From: an uncultured Bacteroidales bacterium
Lineage (GTDB): Bacteria; Bacteroidota; Bacteroidia; Bacteroidales; P3
Assembly (NCBI GenBank): GCA_900316515.1
Contig: ONDE01000003.1
Coordinates: 80,347 to 144,346 of the forward strand
Length of the DNA stretch: 64,000 nt
Direction of reading: 5' to 3'
In this document: positions 23,920 to 33,950 of the stretch, piece after piece
Numbering within the stretch: the stretch's first letter is position 1
Layout: each line of letters starts with the position of its first letter
Notes under the pieces: generated by a model
Told to the model about the DNA's origin: nothing
Database searches by the model: none
Seen by the model: the letters and a program-made list of their open reading frames with translations, nothing else
Made by a program: the position numbers and the translations under genes

Positions 23920-26393
23920 TTGTCTTTCTTTTCTTTCATCACACTTCGGCTGTAGGCTGGGATTTTCATCAGCATGCGGAAGGCGAAGGGTTGCAGCGAG
24001 TAGGATATCATTATTGTCGACACCATGCCTATCAGGGTTATGACTCCGATGGAACTTATGGCCGGGTGGACGGCGAAAAGTAGCGATACAACCACTATGA
24101 CCAGTATGGCCGCCGAGAAGAATATGGCCACCTTGTGCCATGAGAGCATGCGGTCGTTGCCTGTGCGTGCCTGAGCCATCAGACCTTCGGTGATGAAGAT
24201 ACTGTAGTCGACACCCACGCCGAAGATGAAGGTGGAGATGACGATATTGATGAGGTTGAACTCGATGCCGAACAGAACCATGTAGCCCTGAACCATGAAC
24301 CAACTGATGACCATTGGCAGGAACGACAGGAGCGCGGTGAGGATGTTTTGGAACGACAGAAGCAGTATGACAAGCACGAAGATGGAGGATATCCAAACGG
24401 CCACGTTGAAGTCGTCGTTGATGATTTCAACCATGCTGCGGCAGTAGTAGAATGGCTCAAGCACAAATGATTTGGGGCTTGTGAGCACTGCCTCGGTGAC
24501 GGCGTCTTTGTCCTTGGGCAGCATTGCTACATCGGTGAACACCATATATTGGCTGTCGGCGTTGCATTCGATGAAGTTGGCCAGCAGATTCTCCGGCACC
24601 ACGCCGCTCTCCAGCAGCGAGGCTGGTTCGTAGTTGGCAGAGATCAGGCCTTCGAAGTCGGCGAACATATCGGGGTCGATGCCAAGGGCATGGGCGTTCT
24701 TGTTCACCAGCGCCATAGCCTCATTCCTGCGATTGTCGGACCAGAAGGCATTCCATGCGTCGATACGCTGTTGCTGCTCGTGCTGACTGACAAACAGCTT
24801 CGGTACCATGTCGTTGTAGCTGTGTACCAGCCCGCGCTGCGACAGCGAGTCGAGGATAGGCATGAGGTGCTTGTCGGCCTCGAGGGCCTCGTCGAGGTCG
24901 GTGGAGACTGTGGCGTAGTAGAGGTGGGTGTAGCCGTCGTTGTTCTTGGCGTTGAAGAGGTTCTCGGCTTCGACCAATGCCGGGCGGCGGTAGTTGAGGT
25001 TGCGCAGGTCGCTGTCGAATCGCACCTTTGGGGAAAGCACGATGCCGAGAACCACAACAGCTGCGAGGACTATGAGCAATCCTTTCTTGCGGTCGAAAGG
25101 AATATTGTTGAAATGAATGATGCCACGGAAAGCGGAGCTGCCGGCGTCGGTGCGTCTCTTGGGCAGGAAGTGGGGCAGGAAAACCAGAGCGTACATGGTG
25201 CTGCCTACCAGTGCCAGCGAGGCGAAGAGGCCGAAGTCGCGCAGCAGGCTGCTCTCGGTGAACAGGAGGCTGCAGAAGGCGCCCACGGTGGTGAGGCAGC
25301 CGAAGAAGACCGGCGACGACTCATCGCGCAGCATCTGCTCGGCATCTCCTGTGAAGAAATGGTGTATGGCTATGTGGAGGCAATAGCTCAGAGCCACGCC
25401 GAGCACGATGACGCTGATGCCAAGGGCCATGAGCGACATACCACCTTGAATCCAGTAGATGCATGCCAAAGCGAATACCGAGCCGTAGAGGATGGGCAAC
25501 AGCTGTTTCCAGAGAAATGCAGCGCTGTGGAAGAAGAAACCTATCACTATCAATATAAGCACCAACGAGATGCCTACGGTCAGTGCCAAGTCTGACTTGA
25601 TGCGACTGGCGTTGGAGACACCTGCCAGCGGCGAGCCGTGCGCCAGCACTCGGACCTCGGGGTGGTCGGCTTCAAACTCTTCAGAGCACTGCGACAGCAT
25701 CTTGGCGAACTTGGTAGCGGTACGCGAGTCGGTCGCCTTGAATGCCGGTGCCAGCCAAGCGAGCGCCACCGAGCTGTCGGGGCAGAAGAAATGGCCGTCG
25801 ACGAGTGTGTAACTCGACTTCACGCCGTCGAGCATATCGCCAAGGATGGCTTCCCTGAGCCACAGTGGGTCGTTGGCAACCATTTGGGTGGCAGCGCCAG
25901 TCTCGTCGGCCATCAGCAACCCGTAGTTCTGTTCCATGCGCTCCTTAACGGTGGCGGGGGCAAGGGCTTCGGCGAAGTCTGCATATGCCGAGGTATCGAC
26001 AAACGAGGGCAGGTGTTCGAGCACGAAGTCGAGGGCGTTGAGGCCTGTCTCGGCATCGATGCGGCACAAGATATTGGCGATATAGCCTGTGGCCGAGTCG
26101 GCAGCTAGCAGCCGCTCTTCCAGTTCGTCCATCAGCTCGCCGAGCTCTTCGCTGGTGGCGGAACTTGGATCTGTGGGTTCTAATTGCAGATATACTTTAT
26201 CTTTCAGTCCAATAGAACTGAAAGCCAGCTGGCTTTCCACGCTCGACTCGGGCATCAGCGAGAAGATATCCTCCTCGTACTTCAACTTAAGTCCGAAAAA
26301 GGCGAACAGCACGAACGATGCCGCCATCACAACGTACATCAGTACCTTGTGATTGTGGAAGAAATGGAATATTGGCAGGAAGATACGGTGCAT
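23916..26393 (-). CDS. MMPL/RND-superfamily exporter
   Basis: An 825-aa membrane protein with the MMPL layout. TM1 is near residue 16 (VLMYVVMAASFVLFAFFGL), then a periplasmic domain, a five-helix bundle (LALTVGISLVLILIVIGFFF, ISVIVLGVALSYCLHIAIHH), a second periplasmic loop and a second bundle (IVISTFIFGVGVDYSIFITEG, SSIGVITLIGMVSTIMIS). GVGVDYSIF is the relay-type signature. Such exporters move lipids or hydrophobic molecules from the inner membrane. It sits between an LEA-like lipoprotein and a LolA-like carrier, so a dedicated lipid-export path is plausible (inference). Confidence 0.88.
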   Translation of the reverse strand: MHRIFLPIFHFFHNHKVLMYVVMAASFVLFAFFGLKLKYEEDIFSLMPESSVESQLAFSSIGLKDKVYLQLEPTDPSSATSEELGELMDELEERLLAADSATGYIANILCRIDAETGLNALDFVLEHLPSFVDTSAYADFAEALAPATVKERMEQNYGLLMADETGAATQMVANDPLWLREAILGDMLDGVKSSYTLVDGHFFCPDSSVALAWLAPAFKATDSRTATKFAKMLSQCSEEFEADHPEVRVLAHGSPLAGVSNASRIKSDLALTVGISLVLILIVIGFFFHSAAFLWKQLLPILYGSVFALACIYWIQGGMSLMALGISVIVLGVALSYCLHIAIHHFFTGDAEQMLRDESSPVFFGCLTTVGAFCSLLFTESSLLRDFGLFASLALVGSTMYALVFLPHFLPKRRTDAGSSAFRGIIHFNNIPFDRKKGLLIVLAAVVVLGIVLSPKVRFDSDLRNLNYRRPALVEAENLFNAKNNDGYTHLYYATVSTDLDEALEADKHLMPILDSLSQRGLVHSYNDMVPKLFVSQHEQQQRIDAWNAFWSDNRRNEAMALVNKNAHALGIDPDMFADFEGLISANYEPASLLESGVVPENLLANFIECNADSQYMVFTDVAMLPKDKDAVTEAVLTSPKSFVLEPFYYCRSMVEIINDDFNVAVWISSIFVLVILLLSFQNILTALLSFLPMVISWFMVQGYMVLFGIEFNLINIVISTFIFGVGVDYSIFITEGLMAQARTGNDRMLSWHKVAIFFSAAILVIVVVSLLFAVHPAISSIGVITLIGMVSTIMISYSLQPFAFRMLMKIPAYSRSVMKEKKDK

Positions 26394-26407
26394 CTTCTAT
26401 CGGCGAC

Positions 26408-27007
26408 TTACTTTGCTCCAGTCTTCTTCTCCAACTTGATATAGCCGGGGTAGGGGATGGTGGTGCCACCTGCCACAAGACTCGGCTTGATGCGAAGTCC
26501 CACCTTCGAAGAGATTCCCTCGTTGGTGAAGCTCGATGCGAAAGTCTTCAAGGCTTCCAGGCCTTTCTGCGAGAACATGTCGCCCAGGTCGGTGTTCACA
26601 CCCAGCGGCACCGTCGAAGTCGTCGACGGCTTGATGGTGTAGCGTTGCTTGTTTGTGCCGCTTGCCATATCCTTGCCGTCGATGGCCAAAATCCAGTCGA
26701 GGACCGAGAGGGCTGCCTCCTGGGCGGTGGGATTCTTGACATCCATGTTCACGTTCATCGACAGAGGGACCTTCTTGCTCTGGTAGGCAGCAACCAGCTT
26801 TACTACATCGGCAGCGGTGAGATTGCCCTGCGACAAATTCTTCACGTTCACGCCAGCCACATTCACATTGTTCACGTTCTTTAGGCTGAACTGGCAGTTT
26901 TTAAGATTTGCGACACTGTTTGCCTGGTTCATCATATCGTTCAGTATGTCGCACGAACTGAACAGCATAGAACCTAAAACCACTAATGTAAAAGCTATTC
27001 TTTTCAT
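26408..27007 (-). CDS. LEA-like lipoprotein
   Basis: A 199-aa lipoprotein with lipobox MLFSS-C (residue 19). The mature protein begins with LKNCQFSLKNVNNVNVAGV, the pattern of LEA14/WHy-like beta domains, and contains IKPSTTSTVPLGVN. ATG 27007 is set by the signal peptide; the frame is open to 27076 but that extension is AT-rich and outside the promoter. It is the first gene of the series with the MMPL exporter (15-nt gap) and LolA-like protein. Confidence 0.72.
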   Translation of the reverse strand: MKRIAFTLVVLGSMLFSSCDILNDMMNQANSVANLKNCQFSLKNVNNVNVAGVNVKNLSQGNLTAADVVKLVAAYQSKKVPLSMNVNMDVKNPTAQEAALSVLDWILAIDGKDMASGTNKQRYTIKPSTTSTVPLGVNTDLGDMFSQKGLEALKTFASSFTNEGISSKVGLRIKPSLVAGGTTIPYPGYIKLEKKTGAK

Positions 27008-27011
27008 GCCG

Positions 27012-27019
27012 CAAAAATA
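27012..27019 (-). promoter_or_regulatory. Bacteroidota -7 box abutting the LEA-like gene
   Basis: TATTTTTG on the minus strand ends only 4 nt before the ATG at 27007, so a transcript from here would be nearly leaderless. Confidence 0.5.
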
Positions 27020-27091
27020 CAAATAATGAACGATATGGCAAAATATTTTTTTTGGTGGATATCTTTTTTTTGCCATTTCTACAAAAAGATG

Positions 27092-27099
27092 TATATTTG
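27092..27099 (+). promoter_or_regulatory. Bacteroidota -7 box for glnS
   Basis: TATATTTG, 53 nt upstream of the glnS ATG at 27153. Confidence 0.65.
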
Positions 27100-27152
27100 C
27101 AAGTTAAATAAAATAGCAAAAAACATAATACAATTATATATATCAAATCATT

Positions 27153-28841
<1,689 letters not shown>

Positions 28842-28848
28842 CATACCT

Positions 28849-28974
28849 ATGGGTTATGTCGCAATTGCAGTAGTCTTTCTGCTTCTTTGGATGTTTAGAG
28901 TCAGGCATTTCCATTGGCTCACCGGAGAATGGAAAGGTGATAAGAAGAAGGAAGATACACAGCGCGAGGATTAA
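28849..28974 (+). CDS. Small membrane protein (41 aa)
   Basis: ATG 28849 to TAA 28974 encodes MGYVAIAVVFLLLWMFRVRH, then a hydrophilic basic/acidic tail ending DTQRED. It has one N-terminal membrane helix, with the charge pattern suggesting the tail is cytoplasmic. It starts 7 nt after glnS and ends 1 nt before the ATG of the glycosyltransferase gene, so it fits an operon exactly. It is too short for most gene finders. The function is unknown; it may partner with the adjacent polytopic enzyme. Confidence 0.6.
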   Translation: MGYVAIAVVFLLLWMFRVRHFHWLTGEWKGDKKKEDTQRED

Positions 28975-28975
28975 G

Positions 28976-30331
28976 ATGAAGTCCTGGCCGTTATATCTCG
29001 TCGTGGCCGCCGTGTTCCTGGCTCTCGTCAGTGGCTCGCTGACCACGACGGGCATGTTTATGGACGGCCTGATATACGGTAATGTCGCAGCCAATATGGC
29101 CGAGGGGGTCGGCTCGTTCTGGCACCCGGTCTACACTGCTACACATCACCCCGACTTTTACGAGCATCCGCCGCTGGCATTGGGAATGCTGGCACTGTTC
29201 TACAAGGTGCTGGGCACATACATCTGGGTCTCCAAGTTCTATATGGCGCTCACTATGCTGCTGTGTGTCTGGCTCACAGTCAGACTATGGGTGCGGCTTG
29301 GAGGCAAGTGCGAGAACGGCTGGATGCCACTGCTGCTGTGGACCTTAATGCCCACGGTGACGCACTTCGCTTTTCAGGGCATGCTGGAGAACACCATGGT
29401 GCTGTTCGTCCTTGGTGCCATACTGCTTCTGTTGCGTACCAAGCGTAATGCTCTGAACGGTATGTTGGCAGGCTTGCTGCTTGTGGCAGCGTTCCTGACC
29501 AAAGGCTTCACGGGTCTGTTCCCGTTGGTGCTGCCGCTGCTGCTGTGGCTTTTCGACAGAAAGAACCTATCGTTCAAGGCCATGCTGGTGCAGTCTGTTT
29601 GCATTGTCATGGGTTTGCTTCTCCCGCTCGTTGTCATCACGCTTGCTGTTCCCGAAGCAAGGGACTATTTCTCCAACTACATGCAGCACCAGGTACTGGC
29701 AGGGTACTCTCAGGGCGAGGTGCACCGTTGGCAGATACTTGTCTACTTCCTGCGCAGCACGGCTATAGCAATAGGTCTTGTGCTGCTGGTTGCCATTGTC
29801 AACAAAGGGGTGGGGCAGAAGCCCTCTCGTGAGCAGTGGGCCATGTGGGCGTTGGTGGCCTGCGCCGTGCTGCCGATGATGGTGAGCACCCGCCAGCGCG
29901 AGTTCTACCTACTGACGGCCATGCCCATTGTGGCTGTTCTTCTGGCCCTGCTGATAGAAGAGCCTGTTGCCCGATGGATAAAGCCATCCAAGGGGTTGGC
30001 ATATGTTGCTTTGGCGCTGCTGCTGGGCGCAGTGGTTCTAAATATTGTCCGTTTCGGTAGTGAGGGCCGCGACGTGCAGTTGCAACACGACATGAAGGTC
30101 ATTGTTGCCGAACTGGAGAAAGGCGAGACGGTGACCATCCCGTCGCCGCTATACTACAACTACAGCCTGCAGGGGTATTACTACCGCGAGTGCCGAATAA
30201 CTCTCGACGACCAGCACCGTTGCCGCCACCTGCTCACAACCGACGAATATCCCGCCGACAGCACCTACCGCAAGGTGCCGCTTGCTACAAAAGAGTACAG
30301 GCTGTACGAGATGATTCTGCCAAACTTGTAG
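28976..30331 (+). CDS. GT39 (PMT/ArnT-like) membrane glycosyltransferase
   Basis: A 451-aa polytopic protein with about 10-12 membrane helices. The first periplasmic loop carries the family's acidic motif (TGMFMDGLIYGNVAANMAEG) and DFYEHPPLALGMLALFYKVLG, the 'HPPL' signature of PMT/ArnT-type enzymes that use polyprenyl-phosphate sugars. The acceptor is unknown: lipid A, protein or surface glycan. ATG 28976 is chosen because it follows the small gene's stop by one base and begins the first helix (MKSWPLYLVVAAV). The 3' end faces a strong terminator. Confidence 0.85.
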   Translation: MKSWPLYLVVAAVFLALVSGSLTTTGMFMDGLIYGNVAANMAEGVGSFWHPVYTATHHPDFYEHPPLALGMLALFYKVLGTYIWVSKFYMALTMLLCVWLTVRLWVRLGGKCENGWMPLLLWTLMPTVTHFAFQGMLENTMVLFVLGAILLLLRTKRNALNGMLAGLLLVAAFLTKGFTGLFPLVLPLLLWLFDRKNLSFKAMLVQSVCIVMGLLLPLVVITLAVPEARDYFSNYMQHQVLAGYSQGEVHRWQILVYFLRSTAIAIGLVLLVAIVNKGVGQKPSREQWAMWALVACAVLPMMVSTRQREFYLLTAMPIVAVLLALLIEEPVARWIKPSKGLAYVALALLLGAVVLNIVRFGSEGRDVQLQHDMKVIVAELEKGETVTIPSPLYYNYSLQGYYYRECRITLDDQHRCRHLLTTDEYPADSTYRKVPLATKEYRLYEMILPNL

Positions 30332-30374
30332 AGGGTCTAGAAGATTACACCAGGGTATGTCTTGGTAAAAAAAG

Positions 30375-30408
30375 TTGCCGCCGCAGGCTGGATAGCTTGC
30401 GGCGGCAA
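30375..30408. terminator. Bidirectional terminator hairpin
   Basis: A 14-bp stem TTGCCGCCGCAGGC / GCTTGCGGCGGCAA (one G-T pair) with a 6-nt loop lies between the convergent GT39 and hppA genes. An A-run precedes it. Confidence 0.85.
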
Positions 30409-30437
30409 AGGTTCTAACGCATTAGCACGTTATAGCA

Positions 30438-32846
30438 TTATTGTTTGATTCTCATCTTGTAGAACGAGCGGTAGACGAAGATGAGTGCGATAATCAGGAA
30501 GGCCACACCGAACCAGGGGGCTATGCCGCGGAAGCCTTCGCTGATGGCAATCTCCATGGCGAGCACACCGAAGAGGGTGGTGAACTTGATGATGGGGTTC
30601 AGGGCCACCGAGGAGGTGTCCTTGAAGGGGTCACCCACGGTGTCGCCTACGACGCTGGCGTCGTGCAGCGGGGTGCCCTTGGCTTTCATGTCGACCTCGA
30701 CAACCTTCTTGGCATTGTCCCACGCGCCGCCGGCGTTGGCCATGAAGACGGCCTGGAAGAGTCCGAAGACGGCGATGCTGATGAGGTAGGCGATGAAGAG
30801 GCAGACAGCATTCTGGCCGCCGATGCTCTCGGGGCTCGAGAGGCATGCGAAAGCGAGGGCGAAGCAGAAGATGGCGATGAAGATGTTGATCATGCCGCGC
30901 TGTGCGTAGTTGGTGCATATCTTGACCACTTCCTGGCTCTTCTCGATGTCGGCCTTCTTGGGAGCGTTGGGATCGAGCTTGATGTTGTCCTTGATGTACT
31001 CAACGGCACGGTTGGCACCGGTGGTGACGGCCTGCATGGAGGCGCCGGTGAACCAGTAGATGACGCAGCCGCCGAGGATGAAGCCGAGGATGCTGTAGGG
31101 GTTGAGCATATTGAGGATGCTCTCGGGTTCGATGCCGAGGGTCTTCTGAATCATGAGAATAAGGCTGAAGATCATGGTGGTGGCACCCACAACGGCGGTA
31201 CCGATAAGCACGGGCTTGGCGGTAGCCTTGAAGGTGTTGCCGGCGCCGTCATTAGCCTCGAGGTAGTATTTTGCTTTCTCGAAATCGGGCTTGAAGCCGA
31301 ACTCGCTCTCGACCTCCTTGGTGGTCTTCTCGACGTCGTCTTCGATGAGGCTCAGCTCATAGACGCTCTGGGCATTGTCGGTCACGGGGCCGTAGCTGTC
31401 GACGGCGATGGTCACAGGACCCATGCCGAGCATACCGAAGGCCACGAGGCCGAAGGCGAAGATGCTGTAGTAGGTGCCGAAGACGGGCTCGATACCGAAG
31501 GCGGTGGAGGCGAAGTAGGCGATGACCATCAGCACGAAGAACACCATGCCGGTCCAGAAGCCGCCCATGTTGCCGGCCACGAGGCCACTGAGGATGTTCA
31601 GGCTGGCGCCGCCCTGCTCACTGGCCTTGACGACTTCCTTCACATGCTTAGAGGTGGGGGAGGTGAAGAGCTTGGTGAACTCGGGGATGAGGGCTGCGCC
31701 GAGAGTGCCGCAGCTGATGATGATGGAGAGGGCGAGCCACAGGTTGGGCATGCCTTCGATGCCGCCGAGAATGAAGTAGGAGGCGCAGAAGGTGCCGATG
31801 ATGCTCATGATAGAGGTAATCCACACCAGCGAGGTGAGGGGCTGTTCGAAGTTGATGTCGTCGGCCTTGTTGTACTTGGCTTTGGCGATTGCACCATTAA
31901 TATAATAGGAAAGGACGGAAGCCAGGATGCCAAGAATACGCATTACGAAGATCCACACCAGCAGCTTGACCTGCATGGCGGGGTCGGGGACAGCGAGGAG
32001 GATGAAGCTCACAAGGGCCACGCCGGTGACGCCGTAAGTCTCGAAACCATCGGCAGTAGGTCCAATCGAGTCGCCGGCATTGTCGCCGGTGCAGTCGGCG
32101 ATGACGCCGGGGTTGCGCGGGTCGTCCTCACCGATCTTGAAGACCACCTTCATGAGGTCGCTTCCGATGTCGGCAATCTTGGTGAAGATACCGCCGGCGA
32201 TACGGAGGGCCGAGGCGCCGAGGCTCTCACCGATGGCGAAGCCGATGAAGCAGCTGCCAGCCAGGTTCTCGGGCATGAAGAGAAGTATGGTGAGCATGAG
32301 AACAAGCTCGACGCAGATAAGCACGATGCCGATGCTCATACCGGCACGCAGCGGGATATTAAGCAGGTCGAGGGGCTTGCGACGCAGGCTGGCGAAAGCC
32401 ATGCGGGCGTTGGCATAAGTGTTCATACGGACACCGAACCAGGCCACGCCGTAGCTGCCGAGGATGCCGATGACCGTCCAACCGAGGATGAGCAGCACAG
32501 CACCGCCGCTCATGTGGCTCAGCACGCCGAAGTAGAGGGCGATGGCGGCACCGATGAAGACAAAGAGGAGCAGCAGGAATTTGCCCTGCTGTTTCAGGTA
32601 GGTCGAGCAAGTCTTGAAGATGACATTGCCAATCTCAAGCATCGACTTGTGGGCCTTGAGTATGCGAACCTTGCTGAACTGCCAGAAACCAAACAGCAGT
32701 CCGAGTACCACGACGGCAAAACCCCAGTAGAGGATGGAGGCATCGGCACTCTTGGCAAAATCCTTCGGCATTTCGAGGTCAGCCTCGCTGGCAAAGGCGA
32801 AAATAGGGGCTGCCAGCGCAAGTAGTGTAGTTGTTAATTTCTTCAT
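30438..32846 (-). CDS. hppA: Membrane-bound ion-translocating pyrophosphatase
   Basis: An 802-aa protein with about 16 membrane helices. It shows KIADIGSDLMK and EDDPRNPGVIADCTGDNAGDSIGPTADGFETYG (the pyrophosphate site, about 215-260), NTFKATAKPVLIG near 540, and the C-terminal HDASVVGDTVGDPFKDTSS. It hydrolyses pyrophosphate and pumps H+ or Na+ across the inner membrane. At the position that decides potassium need (GNTT-A-A versus GNTT-K-A) this protein has GNTF-K-A, pointing to a K+-independent type. It is transcribed alone from the box at 32889-32896. Confidence 0.93.
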   Translation of the reverse strand: MKKLTTTLLALAAPIFAFASEADLEMPKDFAKSADASILYWGFAVVVLGLLFGFWQFSKVRILKAHKSMLEIGNVIFKTCSTYLKQQGKFLLLLFVFIGAAIALYFGVLSHMSGGAVLLILGWTVIGILGSYGVAWFGVRMNTYANARMAFASLRRKPLDLLNIPLRAGMSIGIVLICVELVLMLTILLFMPENLAGSCFIGFAIGESLGASALRIAGGIFTKIADIGSDLMKVVFKIGEDDPRNPGVIADCTGDNAGDSIGPTADGFETYGVTGVALVSFILLAVPDPAMQVKLLVWIFVMRILGILASVLSYYINGAIAKAKYNKADDINFEQPLTSLVWITSIMSIIGTFCASYFILGGIEGMPNLWLALSIIISCGTLGAALIPEFTKLFTSPTSKHVKEVVKASEQGGASLNILSGLVAGNMGGFWTGMVFFVLMVIAYFASTAFGIEPVFGTYYSIFAFGLVAFGMLGMGPVTIAVDSYGPVTDNAQSVYELSLIEDDVEKTTKEVESEFGFKPDFEKAKYYLEANDGAGNTFKATAKPVLIGTAVVGATTMIFSLILMIQKTLGIEPESILNMLNPYSILGFILGGCVIYWFTGASMQAVTTGANRAVEYIKDNIKLDPNAPKKADIEKSQEVVKICTNYAQRGMINIFIAIFCFALAFACLSSPESIGGQNAVCLFIAYLISIAVFGLFQAVFMANAGGAWDNAKKVVEVDMKAKGTPLHDASVVGDTVGDPFKDTSSVALNPIIKFTTLFGVLAMEIAISEGFRGIAPWFGVAFLIIALIFVYRSFYKMRIKQ

Positions 32847-32888
32847 ATATAGATTTTTTTATTGGTTTACCCTTCAAAAATCGAAGTA

Positions 32889-32896
32889 CAAATATA
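32889..32896 (-). promoter_or_regulatory. Bacteroidota -7 box for hppA
   Basis: TATATTTG on the minus strand, about 43 nt upstream of ATG 32846. Confidence 0.6.
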
Positions 32897-32925
32897 TGAA
32901 TTTTTAATAAATTGACAAAAAAATC

Positions 32926-32933
32926 TATCTTTG
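32926..32933 (+). promoter_or_regulatory. Bacteroidota -7 box for the 32973 gene
   Basis: TATCTTTG, 39 nt upstream of ATG 32973, divergent from the hppA promoter. It likely also drives dxs. Confidence 0.65.
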
Positions 32934-32972
32934 TTTTACAATAAAAGAAAACATATCTCGTTTTTAGCGTAT

Positions 32973-33944
32973 ATGAAGGTTTTAAGGACACTGACTATCG
33001 TCGCAGTCTTGTTGCTTTGCTGTTCAGTCCAGGCACAGGATAAAGCCGTCATGGGCCGCCATCAGCAGCAACTTGCCTCGTTGCTCAACCGCGTGGCGTC
33101 GGCTCCCACCGACAATGAGCGCTACCTGGCCTCGGAGCAGGCTGTGCAGGCCCTTGCCCAAGCCCTTGGGGAGGATGAGTCGGAGAAGTGGAAATGGAAC
33201 CTGCCCACAGTGGCCTCGGTGCTCACTTCGCCCGACGGCTTGCTGCGTATTTTCTCGTGGGCCGTGGTGCGCGACGACGGCGAGTTTGAATGCTTCGGTG
33301 CTGTGCAGTACTACAATGACAAGGAGGAAGAATACCAGTTCAGCCTGCTGCACGACAAGAGCGAAGAGATCATGAATCGCGAGGAAAGCACTCTCACACC
33401 CGACCAATGGCTCGGTGCCGTATACCAAGAGCTTATCCAGACATCCGCCAGTGGCAAGACAGTCTACACTCTCCTTGGATGGAACGGCGTCGACAACCTT
33501 ACCGAGCGCAAGATTATAGAACCTGTGATTTTTCGTGGAGGCGTGCCTCAGTTCGGCGCGCCGGTGTTCCGCCGTGAGCGCAACCAGCGCCGCATAGTGC
33601 TGGAGTATACCGACAAGGCAATGGTAAACCTCAGCTACGAAGAGCAGTTCGTCGAGGAGGTGGAACACAACCGCGTCAAAGTCAAAGGCACCAACCGCTA
33701 CCGCACCGAGGAGAAGAGCAAGCTTCACAAAGAGAAGATGATACTCTTCGACGAGGTTGAGCCCCAGGTGCCGGGCATGGAAGGACTCTTCCAATATTAC
33801 GTGCCCTCGGGTGTCGAGATGGCCTATGCCTTCATCGACGGCAAATGGGAACTGCGCAACGGTGCCCAGGGCCGTCTCAAGGACAAGAAACTAAACAAAC
33901 CTTTCGAGCCTATCGACAAGCAGGCTCCAGCCTATAAAAGGTAG
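32973..33944 (+). CDS. Hypothetical exported protein
   Basis: A 323-aa protein with a signal peptide (MKVLRTLTIVAVLLLCCSVQ, cleavage after AQA). No domain is recognised. It is rich in Tyr/Trp and charged residues, with VLTSPDGLLRIFSWAVVRDD and TVYTLLGWNGVDNLTERKII, which suggest a beta-propeller- or beta-sandwich-like fold; no enzyme motif is seen. ATG 32973 is set by the signal peptide and by the promoter box at 32926-32933. dxs follows after 6 nt, so the two are co-transcribed although no functional link is obvious. Confidence 0.75.
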   Translation: MKVLRTLTIVAVLLLCCSVQAQDKAVMGRHQQQLASLLNRVASAPTDNERYLASEQAVQALAQALGEDESEKWKWNLPTVASVLTSPDGLLRIFSWAVVRDDGEFECFGAVQYYNDKEEEYQFSLLHDKSEEIMNREESTLTPDQWLGAVYQELIQTSASGKTVYTLLGWNGVDNLTERKIIEPVIFRGGVPQFGAPVFRRERNQRRIVLEYTDKAMVNLSYEEQFVEEVEHNRVKVKGTNRYRTEEKSKLHKEKMILFDEVEPQVPGMEGLFQYYVPSGVEMAYAFIDGKWELRNGAQGRLKDKKLNKPFEPIDKQAPAYKR

Positions 33945-33950
33945 ATTATA

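Noticed and set aside
23371..24396. Longer 341-aa version of the LolA-like frame
   Set aside because: The extra N-terminal part lies inside the MMPL gene and is Arg/His-rich out-of-frame sequence; the signal peptide begins near 23901-23919.
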